Source of the DNA: Bacillus sp. T33-2
GTDB lineage: Bacteria > Bacillota > Bacilli > Bacillales > Cytobacillaceae
Length of the DNA: 64,000 nt
Assembly: GCF_002860205.1 (NCBI RefSeq)
Contig: NZ_PGVB01000008.1
Span: forward strand, 62,001-126,000
Direction of reading: 5' to 3'
Shown piece after piece: positions 56,194 through 64,000 of this stretch. Position 1 is the first letter of the stretch; every line of letters starts with the position of its first letter. The notes under the pieces are model-generated. The model was not told the origin of the DNA. It saw only the letters and a list, made by a program, of their open reading frames with translations, and did not search any database. Position numbers and translations under genes: made by a program.

Positions 56194-56349
56194 ATGGAAA
56201 AACAAACAGTTGTTTTACGATTCCCAAAGGTATTATTGGAAAGAGTAGATACTTATAAAGAGAAGAATGGTTTTGGTACTCGTACTCAAACTATTTTTCA
56301 TTTATTGCAAGTTGCTCTCGAACAGTCGCACAATCGAGATGGAAAGTAG
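56194..56349 (+). CDS. Small ribbon-helix-helix protein inside the IS element
   Basis: 51-residue protein beginning MEKQTVVLRFPKVLLERVDT, with a beta strand (VVLRFP), helix (LLERVDTYKEKNGF) and second helix (RTQTIFHLLQVALEQ), the ribbon-helix-helix (CopG/Arc-like) DNA-binding pattern. ATG follows TCGAGGTG by 5 nt. It diverges from tnpB with 80 bp between the starts and lies within the inferred IS limits. It may repress tnpB or its own promoter; no function has been shown here. Confidence 0.75.
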   Translation: MEKQTVVLRFPKVLLERVDTYKEKNGFGTRTQTIFHLLQVALEQSHNRDGK

Positions 56350-56398
56350 CCATCCCTTGTCCGAAGGCGATAAACATCTAAAGGGACTCTGGTTCATT

Positions 56399-56428
56399 AA
56401 AAAAAGCACTCATTCAATCATGAGTGCT
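56399..56428 (-). terminator. Terminator of dgcP overlapping its stop codon
   Basis: AGCACTCAT (56405-56413) pairs with ATGAGTGCT (56420-56428); the dgcP stop (56414-56416) lies in the loop and seven U residues follow. The T-run abuts the inferred IS left end. Confidence 0.85.
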
Positions 56429-58333
56429 CAAAAACTGATGCTGGTCCTCCCGTTGGACAACGACTTTGTTCTTGCCTGAGCCCTTGGCGGTATATAAAGC
56501 CTGGTCAGCTCTTTTGAACAAATTTTTCGAGCTGTCATCCTGGCCTTTTATCCATGTGGAAACTCCGCAGGAAATGGTGACACTTGGTTTTGTATATTTT
56601 TCCACGTTCCTCACAAGCCGGCTCGCGATTAACACCCCAGTCTCAAGCGGTGCCCCTGGCAGATAGATGGCAAGTTCCTCACCGCCCCATCTTGTGCCAA
56701 TATCACTGCCCCGAATGCTTCTGATGATCATCCTCGCAAGCTGTACCAGGACTTCATCTCCTACCTGGTGGCCATATGTATCATTCACAGCCTTGAAATT
56801 GTCTATATCAATCAGGATAAAAGTCCCCTGGTCATCTTCCATCATGGATAGATGCATCTTTTCATCCAAATAGCTCCGGGAATAAAGCCGCGTTAAATGA
56901 TCTGTCACGACCAGCTTTTCGAGTTCCTCGCGCAGCATGGAATTCGCAAAAGCAAGTGTTGAATGATGGATCAATGATTGCAGCAGCTTGAAGTTTTCAA
57001 AAGAAAAATAATATGGTTCTTCGTGAAGGACGAGCGCGAACCCTTTTAAACTATCACTCTGGATCATTGGCACACACATGATCGACCTGTACAGGCCGGA
57101 TTTGCCCCTTGCTTGAATATCAAAATCCCCGATAAAAAGCGATTCCATCCCCGTCTGGATTTTGGCACCGATCTCCTCAATATATTGGCTTGCGCCGACA
57201 GAAAAGAAAAAACCTGTACTGCCTTTAAGAACCTTAAACTCTCCATGGTCGGCATCCAAAATAATGAATCCGGCTTCACGGGCATTGAATGAGTCGAGGA
57301 TTTGGCCACACATAAAGTTCACTGTGTCCGTCAGCCGCAGATTGGAATTCAACCGGTGGGAGGTTTGGTTAATCAGCTGCAAGTCTGCTATCAACCTTCT
57401 CGATTGCTCGTACAGCTGGGCATTTTCGAGTGCACTGCCCGCCGTGTTAGCAAGCAGTTTTATGAATTCGACCTCACTCGCTGGAAAAACGAGAGCGTCG
57501 GGTGCAATTACTTGCAGAACTCCATAAACCCCTTGTTTTCCTTTTAAAGGTGCGTACAATATAGAATTTTTTGCGGCAAGTGAATCTTCAAATTGAATGT
57601 GTCCGCTGACATAGGCTTGCATCGCAGTAATATTTTTACTGTTATATTCCAAATCCTTTATCGGCAAATCCCCATGCCCGTGATTGTCCCTTGAAAGCAT
57701 AAGATAGTATGTAAAGACAGGATAGGCCTCCTGAAGACTGGAAATAATTTCACCGAGCACATCGTCCATATTCATGGTAGAGTGGAACTTCTCAGTTACC
57801 CTGTATAGCTGCTTGTACCGTTTTTCTTCAGCAATGATTTTTGTGAGGTTCTTGATTTTAGTCAAAAACATTGAACATTCATAAGCGATATCTTTCAGGA
57901 GCCTGTCCGTTAATGAGTGAAATTCCCCCTCACTGCCCTCCGACAGAGCGATGATCCCGAGTATTTCTTCCTTGTGGGCGAGCAACAGTACTAGATCATA
58001 TTCCTCAAATCCGGGAAACTGGGCAGGGCGTCGATTAGTGAGTCTGTCTTCAGAATACCCGGCGGCACTAAATGCCCGCAATTCAGGATTAAACGCGGGA
58101 GCTCCGCTGCGCCTGACGGCAGCTTCCGCCAGGAACCCATTTTTCAATTCTTCATAGCGGTAAAAAATGGTTTGTTCAGCCTTGGTCAGTGAATGCACTT
58201 GATCGAGCATGCCTTCAAGCAGTAAGTCATACGACACTGTCTCTTTATTTGTTCCAAGCAAATCTAAAAAAAGGCTCTTTAATTGTAGAATTAAATTTTG
58301 TTCAACGAATTCTTCCATCCCTCTATCACCCAT
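56414..58333 (-). CDS. dgcP: Diguanylate cyclase with GAF domains (DgcP type)
   Basis: 639-residue cytoplasmic protein: three GAF-like segments (about 30-160, 185-310, 330-470) followed by a GGDEF domain (about 475-625). The active site reads RWGGEELAIY, a GGEEL variant of GGDEF/GGEEF, with the metal aspartate in ILIDIDNFKAVNDTYGHQVGD intact, so cyclic di-GMP synthesis is likely. It corresponds to B. subtilis DgcP (YtrP). ATG 58333 or ATG 58318; neither has ideal ribosome-site spacing. An extended -10 (TGCTATAAT, about 58431-58439) lies upstream. Confidence 0.9.
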   Translation of the reverse strand: MGDRGMEEFVEQNLILQLKSLFLDLLGTNKETVSYDLLLEGMLDQVHSLTKAEQTIFYRYEELKNGFLAEAAVRRSGAPAFNPELRAFSAAGYSEDRLTNRRPAQFPGFEEYDLVLLLAHKEEILGIIALSEGSEGEFHSLTDRLLKDIAYECSMFLTKIKNLTKIIAEEKRYKQLYRVTEKFHSTMNMDDVLGEIISSLQEAYPVFTYYLMLSRDNHGHGDLPIKDLEYNSKNITAMQAYVSGHIQFEDSLAAKNSILYAPLKGKQGVYGVLQVIAPDALVFPASEVEFIKLLANTAGSALENAQLYEQSRRLIADLQLINQTSHRLNSNLRLTDTVNFMCGQILDSFNAREAGFIILDADHGEFKVLKGSTGFFFSVGASQYIEEIGAKIQTGMESLFIGDFDIQARGKSGLYRSIMCVPMIQSDSLKGFALVLHEEPYYFSFENFKLLQSLIHHSTLAFANSMLREELEKLVVTDHLTRLYSRSYLDEKMHLSMMEDDQGTFILIDIDNFKAVNDTYGHQVGDEVLVQLARMIIRSIRGSDIGTRWGGEELAIYLPGAPLETGVLIASRLVRNVEKYTKPSVTISCGVSTWIKGQDDSSKNLFKRADQALYTAKGSGKNKVVVQREDQHQFLSTHD

Positions 58334-58568
58334 TTAGTCCACTTAAATTCCTAAACACTTTTTTGAGTCTTTTGCTCTAAGCAATGACCTAATGCAAGGT
58401 AAATTTTGCAAAAATAGACATAACTCCCTTTATTATAGCACAGGAAAAAAGAAATAACGCGTTTTGGTTTATTTGTTTAAAAAAGATTTATACCTGTAAA
58501 CATCGGTAATGCTGTATCAAATTACTTTTTATAGAATTAAAGCAATTAGGCATAATATTTAATTTGTA

Positions 58569-58598
58569 TTGACTTAGGTACTATAAAAATTATATAAT
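58569..58598 (+). promoter_or_regulatory. Sigma-A promoter of rpsD
   Basis: -35 TTGACT (58569-58574), 18-bp spacer, -10 TATAAT (58593-58598). The predicted start near 58605 gives a leader of about 200 nt. Confidence 0.8.
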
Positions 58599-58639
58599 GG
58601 TCTTTGTGTAAAATATCGCAGCCTATGTGGGCGGCTTTA

Positions 58640-58745
58640 TGAATTGCATTTTGTTCCTCATGGCGCGCAAGCCGCTTCCCATTGAAGGTGTATCTTGTAA
58701 CCCGCTGCTGCTAGGGCGAAGGTACATGAAAACAAAATGCGCATA
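58640..58745 (+). ncRNA. Ribosomal protein S4 autoregulatory leader of rpsD
   Basis: A closing helix GCATTTTGTT (58646-58655) with AACAAAATGC (58731-58740) surrounds several G/C-rich segments. In Bacillus the rpsD leader folds into a pseudoknot bound by S4 for feedback control (established knowledge). Position and helix agree; I could not verify the full pseudoknot by eye. Confidence 0.65.
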
Positions 58746-58804
58746 ATCGCTGCATTCACAAACTGTTTTTATTTTACCAAATAAAAACAAAGGAGGAGTC
58801 TTAA

Positions 58805-59407
58805 ATGGCTCGTTATACCGGCCCAAGCTGGAAATTATCCCGCCGCCTTGGAGTTTCTCTTAGCGGTACAGGTAAAGAATTAGAAAAACGCCCTTACGCT
58901 CCAGGTCCACATGGTCCAAACCAGCGTAAAAAACTTTCCGAATACGGAATGCAATTACAGGAGAAGCAAAAGCTTCGCCACATGTACGGAGTGAACGAGC
59001 GCCAGTTCCGCAACCTGTTTGACAAAGCAGGCAAATTGGCTGGTAAGCACGGTGAAAACTTCATGGTTCTTCTTGAATCACGTCTAGACAACGTTGTTTA
59101 CCGTCTTGGTTTGGCCCGCACTCGCCGTCAGGCCCGTCAGCTTGTAAACCACGGCCACATCCTTGTGGACGGTTCACGCGTAGACATCCCATCTTACCGC
59201 GTAACACCAGGCCAGACAATCAGCCTTCGCGAGAAGTCCCGCAACCTTGACATCGTAAACGAAGCTATCGAAGTGAACAACTTCGTTCCTGACTTCCTGA
59301 CTTTCGATGCAGACAAATTGGAAGGTACATTCACTCGCATGCCAGAGCGTTCTGAACTTCCGGCTGAAATTAACGAAGCTCTTATCGTTGAGTTCTACTC
59401 ACGTTAA
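58805..59407 (+). CDS. rpsD: 30S ribosomal protein S4
   Basis: 200-residue primary 16S rRNA-binding protein of the small subunit. It opens [20 protein letters not shown]; the S4 RNA-binding domain (about 91-155, [27 protein letters not shown]) is intact. The N-terminal zinc cysteines of some S4 proteins are absent, which is the C- form common in Bacillus. ATG follows GGAGG by 8 nt. Codon use is that of a highly expressed gene. Monocistronic, with its own terminator and an autoregulatory leader. Confidence 0.98.
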   Translation: MARYTGPSWKLSRRLGVSLSGTGKELEKRPYAPGPHGPNQRKKLSEYGMQLQEKQKLRHMYGVNERQFRNLFDKAGKLAGKHGENFMVLLESRLDNVVYRLGLARTRRQARQLVNHGHILVDGSRVDIPSYRVTPGQTISLREKSRNLDIVNEAIEVNNFVPDFLTFDADKLEGTFTRMPERSELPAEINEALIVEFYSR

Positions 59408-59417
59408 CCTTTACCAG

Positions 59418-59456
59418 AAAAAAATCCCTGTACCATTTCGGTGCAGGGATTTTTTT
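59418..59456. terminator. Bidirectional terminator after rpsD
   Basis: Perfect 13-bp stem AAAAAAATCCCTG/CAGGGATTTTTTT with a 13-nt loop and T-runs on both strands. Confidence 0.9.
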
Positions 59457-59464
59457 GTACAAAT

Positions 59465-59489
59465 AAGAAAGCTCGCCGATCGGCGAGCC
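59465..59489. repeat. Dispersed repeat head, copy C
   Basis: AAGAAAGCTCGCCGATCGGCGAGCC shares the palindromic head of the repeats at 28646 and 37332, but the GAAGACAGAGGCGTAGTT block does not follow. It seems a solo head. Confidence 0.55.
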
Positions 59490-59530
59490 ATTAAGGTAAA
59501 TACAGTGACATCGTTTCAGAGAAGCTTGTG

Positions 59531-59707
59531 TGTCCGTCAGCATGATGTCGAAGCGGACATTATGCATGTCTGGATGGATTGTAATGTAAAAAACTCTTTG
59601 CAGGACAGTTTTTCTCTTCCCCTGGGGGATCTTGTCTTTCATACCCGTTATGAAGCACAGTTTTCCCTGTCCCATACGGGTTTGTGTCTTTCATCGCCCT
59701 TATGAAG
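59531..59707. repeat. Hairpin-rich gap between rpsD and tyrS
   Basis: The rest of the 366-bp gap has no convincing gene. It contains TGTCCG/CGGACA arms (59531-59536, 59554-59559) and two related 20-bp hairpins, CTTTCATACCCGTTATGAAG (59636) and CTTTCATCGCCCTTATGAAG (59688), spaced 52 bp apart. Confidence 0.5.
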
Positions 59708-59773
59708 GTTTCGTTTTGTTCCGCTCATTGTGTCCTTCACACAATATCCTCAAGTAAAGAAAAGCTTTCAGCA

Positions 59774-61033
<1,260 letters not shown>

Positions 61034-61046
61034 TTAGCATCCTCCT

Positions 61047-61300
61047 CTTCTAAAATAAAAAAGCGCCCCTGCAAAAATTGCAGGGACGCTGTATGCGCGG
61101 TACCACCCGGCTTGAAAACAATCAGTCTTCCACTCAAAAAATAACGGTTCAACCGTCCACTGCTATCCGTGGGATTCGCAGCGGCGCTCAGGGAGGTAAT
61201 TCATCCTTCTATTTGTACCGGCTCACAGCATCCGCCGGCTTTCTGGAACAGGGATAGAAGCACTACTGGGTTCCCGTCAAAGCTTTCAATCAATATAAAA
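61047..61300 (-). ncRNA. T-box riboswitch (tyrosine) of tyrS
   Basis: The T-box sequence GGGTGGTACCGCG (61096-61108, minus strand) is exact. A terminator follows (AGCGTCCCTGC pairing with GCAGGGGCGCT, 61061-61090, then a U-rich run). In Stem I the specifier is probably TAC (61196-61198), in GAATTACCTCC, matching tyrosine. Uncharged tRNA-Tyr should allow readthrough into tyrS. Confidence 0.93.
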
Positions 61301-61312
61301 TTAGATAATGCA

Positions 61313-61342
61313 TTTTTACCATAAAAATCGAGCAATTGTCAA
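61313..61342 (-). promoter_or_regulatory. Sigma-A promoter of tyrS
   Basis: Minus-strand -35 TTGACA (61337-61342), 18-bp spacer, -10 TAAAAA (61313-61318), just upstream of the T-box leader. Confidence 0.55.
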
Positions 61343-61430
61343 ATACCGCACGAAAATCAGAAAAATGTCAATGCCTTCCGTTTTTGCCATGGATGTTTAT
61401 GCTATAATGTATGTGATTTTAGGGGGACTG

Positions 61431-64000
61431 ATGCGAATGAATAAAGAAAAACAGAATTGGAAAGAAAGATTCAGGGCATTGCAAAACCTATTTACAAATA
61501 AACGTACTGTAAAGGGAGCCAGAATCACCTATCAGGTTGTCTGGAATTTAGTACTTATCTTTATGGTCATCGTGCTGCTTGGCGCCGGATTTGCCGGGGG
61601 TGCCGGAGCAGGTTATTTTGCATCACTGGTAAAGGATGAACCAATTAGGTCCTATGAAAATATGCAGAAAGATATATATAACTTTGAAGAAACATCGGAA
61701 TTATATTTCGCCAATGATGTATTCCTGGGAAAACTGCGTACCGATCTTTACCGTGAAGAGGTCAAGCTCGAAGACGTCTCACAATACCTTGTAAACGCGG
61801 TCGTTGCTACCGAGGATGAATATTTCTACAAGCATGATGGAGTCGTTCCAAAGGCTATTTTTCGTGCTTTGTTCCAGGAAGTTTCCAACTCGGCGAACCA
61901 GTCTGGAGGCAGCACACTGACGCAGCAGCTCATCAAAAACCAGATCTTGACCAATGAAATTTCTTTTGAGCGGAAAGCAAAAGAAATCCTGCTTGCGCTT
62001 CGCCTCGAGAAGTTTTTTGATAAAAAAGAAATTCTTGAAGCCTACTTGAACGTTGCCACTTTCGGCCGAAATTCCGGCGGCAGCAATATTGCGGGGGTAC
62101 AGGCAGCTGCCAAAGGAATCTTTGGTGTTGAGGCAAAGGACCTCAACCTCCCGCAGGCCGCCTTCATCGCCGGCCTGCCGCAGAGCCCATTTGGGTACAC
62201 CCCGTTCACTAAAGACGGCACCCAAAAGGAAGGAGAGTTCCTGCAGCCTGGGCTTGAAAGAATGAAAACAGTGCTAAACAGGATGTACACAGGCGGATTT
62301 ATCACTGCAAAAGAGTATAATGAGGCACTCGCCTATGATATCAGGAAAGATTTCACGTCATACTCAGATGAAAATTCCGTTGAGGAATATCCATATTTGA
62401 CTTTTGAAATTGAAAAACGGGCCACGGATATTTTTTCGAAAATTCTTGCCGAAAAAGATGGATATGAATTAAAGGACCTTGAAAATGACGATGCATTGCG
62501 GGAAGAGTACCTTGCGCTTGCCGACCGCAACCTGCGCCAGAATGGATATAAGATTTATTCCACGGTCAACAAAGACATTTATAACCGGATGCAGCAGGTG
62601 GCCGCTTCCTACCCGTACTATGGGAACGCCAAACCACAGCAAATCAAAGATCCTGAAACAGGAGAAATCAAAACCGTCATGGAGCCCGTAGAGGTCGGGG
62701 CAATTTTGATTGAGAACAAAACTGGCAAAATCATCAGCTTTGTCGGCGGACGTGATTTCAAGCGGGAACAAGTGAACCATGCGACCGATGCAAAACGACC
62801 GAACGGTTCTACAATGAAGCCGATCCTTGTATATGCCCCGGCAATTGAGATGGGCAAATTGGCACCTGGTTCCGTTTTGCCGGACGTGCCGGTTTACCTT
62901 AACGCTCAAAAACCTGGAGTGCCATGGCCGTTGAACTATGATAGAAAATACAGCGGTTTAACTTCAGTCCGTCATGCCCTGGCGAAATCCTATAACGTGC
63001 CTGCTGTTTTGGCATATAAAAACATCTTGAATCAGCGCCCAGCCCAATATCTTGAAAAAATGGGGTTCACCTCTTTAATCAAGAAGGACTTTGAGAATCT
63101 GGCCGCTGCTATCGGGTCGATAGAGAATGGCGTAACCGTTGAAGAAAACGTCAATGCGTTCGGAACCTTCGCGAACAACGGGAAGTTCATTGACGCCTAT
63201 ATGATTGACAAAATTGTTGATAAACACGGTAATATTGTCTATCAGCATAAAAGTACTCCTGTCGATGTATTCAGCCCGCAAACAGCTTATTTGACACTCG
63301 ACATGATGCGGGATGTCATCAATAGCGGGACTGCAACCAGCATGAATAAGCGGCTCAAATTCAATTCAGATTGGGCCGGAAAAACCGGGACAGGACACAA
63401 CTTTTATGATGCATGGTTTGTCGCAACCAACCCTAATGTGTCGTTTGGAACCTGGATCGGTTATGATACTCCGAAAGGATTGGAAAAAGATTACAAAAAA
63501 TTAAATTATTCAGTCCGAAATATTTATCTCTGGGCAGACCTTTTGAATGCCGCCTACGATGTTGCACCGCAGCTCGTTGACCCTGAGGAACGCTTCAACA
63601 TGCCTGGCGGGATTGTTAGCCGTTCATATTGCACTGTTTCAGGATTGCTTCCTTCACAAGCGTGTTCCAGTGCAGGATTGGTTAAATCGGATTTATTTAA
63701 CGCGAAATTTGTGCCGACAAAAGTAGATGACAGTCTTGTCGCAAGCAAATTTGTTCACGTGGGAGACAAGAGGTACCTGGCACTTGATTCAACTCCTGCA
63801 GAATTTGCTGACACTGGGGTAATTTTGAACCCGGCATATATGGAAAGCATCATCGGGCATAAAATCCGCAATCCGTACCAGCTGATACCGAAAAGGGAAG
63901 CATGGTCCAATATTGTTGTGGCAAATGATAAGCTGAATGACAATGGACGGGCGCCATCAGCTTTAGGAATCACTTTGTCGGGAACCACAATTACATGGGG
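61431..64000 (+). CDS. Class A penicillin-binding protein (C-terminus cut by window edge)
   Basis: Bifunctional peptidoglycan synthase, at least 856 codons and open to the right edge. A basic cytoplasmic start is followed by one membrane helix (about 40-65). The glycosyltransferase motifs EDEYFYKHDG and GGSTLTQQLIKNQIL come next, then the transpeptidase motifs STMK (in RPNGSTMKPIL), SYN (in AKSYNVPAV) and KTG (in WAGKTGTGHNF). The region after KTG continues past 200 residues. ATG 61431 is 4 nt after AGGGGG; ATG 61437 (10 nt) is the alternative. An extended -10 (TGCTATAAT) lies at about 61400-61408. Likely PBP1A/2c-like; the exact orthologue is not assigned. Confidence 0.94.
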   Translation, partial: MRMNKEKQNWKERFRALQNLFTNKRTVKGARITYQVVWNLVLIFMVIVLLGAGFAGGAGAGYFASLVKDEPIRSYENMQKDIYNFEETSELYFANDVFLGKLRTDLYREEVKLEDVSQYLVNAVVATEDEYFYKHDGVVPKAIFRALFQEVSNSANQSGGSTLTQQLIKNQILTNEISFERKAKEILLALRLEKFFDKKEILEAYLNVATFGRNSGGSNIAGVQAAAKGIFGVEAKDLNLPQAAFIAGLPQSPFGYTPFTKDGTQKEGEFLQPGLERMKTVLNRMYTGGFITAKEYNEALAYDIRKDFTSYSDENSVEEYPYLTFEIEKRATDIFSKILAEKDGYELKDLENDDALREEYLALADRNLRQNGYKIYSTVNKDIYNRMQQVAASYPYYGNAKPQQIKDPETGEIKTVMEPVEVGAILIENKTGKIISFVGGRDFKREQVNHATDAKRPNGSTMKPILVYAPAIEMGKLAPGSVLPDVPVYLNAQKPGVPWPLNYDRKYSGLTSVRHALAKSYNVPAVLAYKNILNQRPAQYLEKMGFTSLIKKDFENLAAAIGSIENGVTVEENVNAFGTFANNGKFIDAYMIDKIVDKHGNIVYQHKSTPVDVFSPQTAYLTLDMMRDVINSGTATSMNKRLKFNSDWAGKTGTGHNFYDAWFVATNPNVSFGTWIGYDTPKGLEKDYKKLNYSVRNIYLWADLLNAAYDVAPQLVDPEERFNMPGGIVSRSYCTVSGLLPSQACSSAGLVKSDLFNAKFVPTKVDDSLVASKFVHVGDKRYLALDSTPAEFADTGVILNPAYMESIIGHKIRNPYQLIPKREAWSNIVVANDKLNDNGRAPSALGITLSGTTITW

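Larger units (their letters stand above)
54861..56396 (-). mobile_element. Decayed IS200/IS605-type (tnpB-only) insertion sequence
   Basis: About 1.54 kb containing a broken tnpB and a divergent ribbon-helix-helix gene, without tnpA. The right end is placed at TTCAA (minus strand, 54865-54861), after the subterminal hairpin GACCGTAAGGTC and GTGAGTAG. The left end is placed just inside TTTAA (56401-56397), in the T-run of the dgcP terminator; a subterminal CCCTT/AAGGG palindrome lies near 56353-56386. No target duplication is expected for this family. Boundaries are inferred from family features. Confidence 0.7.

Noticed and set aside
54861-56396. The IS element as a functional RNA-guided repressor system.
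   Set aside because: The frameshift and the loss of the zinc ribbon fit decay better. I keep it as a test case, not as a claim.

Overview
The window is a chromosome segment from a Gram-positive, spore-forming Bacillaceae species. Gene order follows the Bacillus subtilis citZ-to-rpsD segment for almost all of its length. Sporulation genes (ytrH, ytrI, ytvI, ytfJ, refZ and a dead sspA), strong GGAGG ribosome sites and frequent TTG/GTG starts all fit this. I see no prophage, CRISPR array, rRNA or tRNA. The only mobile element is one decayed IS200/IS605-type copy at 54861-56396.

Layout. 1-4500: TCA genes mdh (cut by the left edge), icd and citZ, with a citZ promoter and CcpA site. 4700-8200: membrane genes ytvI and fxsA, then pyk. 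8200-13400: pfkA, the acetyl-CoA carboxylase transferase genes accD-accA, an unassigned FadR-type GntR regulator and malic enzyme ytsJ. 13794-21450: dnaE, ytrH-ytrI, nrnA, ytpI, ytoI and small membrane proteins. 21500-28450: ytkL, an M24 peptidase, queF under a preQ1 riboswitch, deoR-deoC-cdd and ald. 29000-37300: a universal stress protein, argG-argH, moaB with an EcsC-like gene, ackA and ytxK. 37500-46500: tpx, ytfJ-ytfI, yteJ-sppA, NAD kinase, rarD, amidohydrolase ytcJ and acyl-CoA synthetase ytcI. 46500-54800: an sspA pseudogene, nifZ-thiI, ezrA, hisK, refZ, a free-methionine sulfoxide reductase and a methionine gamma-lyase-like gene. 54860-64000: the IS element, the diguanylate cyclase dgcP, rpsD with its leader, tyrS with a T-box, and a class A penicillin-binding protein cut by the right edge.

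How the genes fit together. Much of the window is central carbon flow: glycolysis exit (pfkA, pyk), malate-pyruvate exchange (ytsJ), malonyl-CoA formation (accDA), TCA entry (citZ, icd, mdh), overflow to acetate (ackA) and alanine catabolism (ald). Catabolite (cre) sites precede citZ, ackA and ald, with weaker ones at megL and pfkA. The GntR gene lies between ytsJ and accDA, and a near-perfect FadR-type palindrome sits just downstream of the promoter that precedes ytsJ. A second, weaker copy lies in the accD leader. This suggests a local feedback circuit linking malic enzyme and fatty-acid precursor supply.

Most notable observations: the GntR operator pair; a queF leader stacking a preQ1 aptamer, a terminator and a perfect 13-bp stem over the ribosome site; a decayed sspA at its syntenic place; a TnpB with a Glu-to-Lys change at the RuvC-II position plus a frameshift, paired with a divergent 51-residue ribbon-helix-helix gene; a hidden 52-codon gene at 28874-29032; and several families of structured intergenic repeats.
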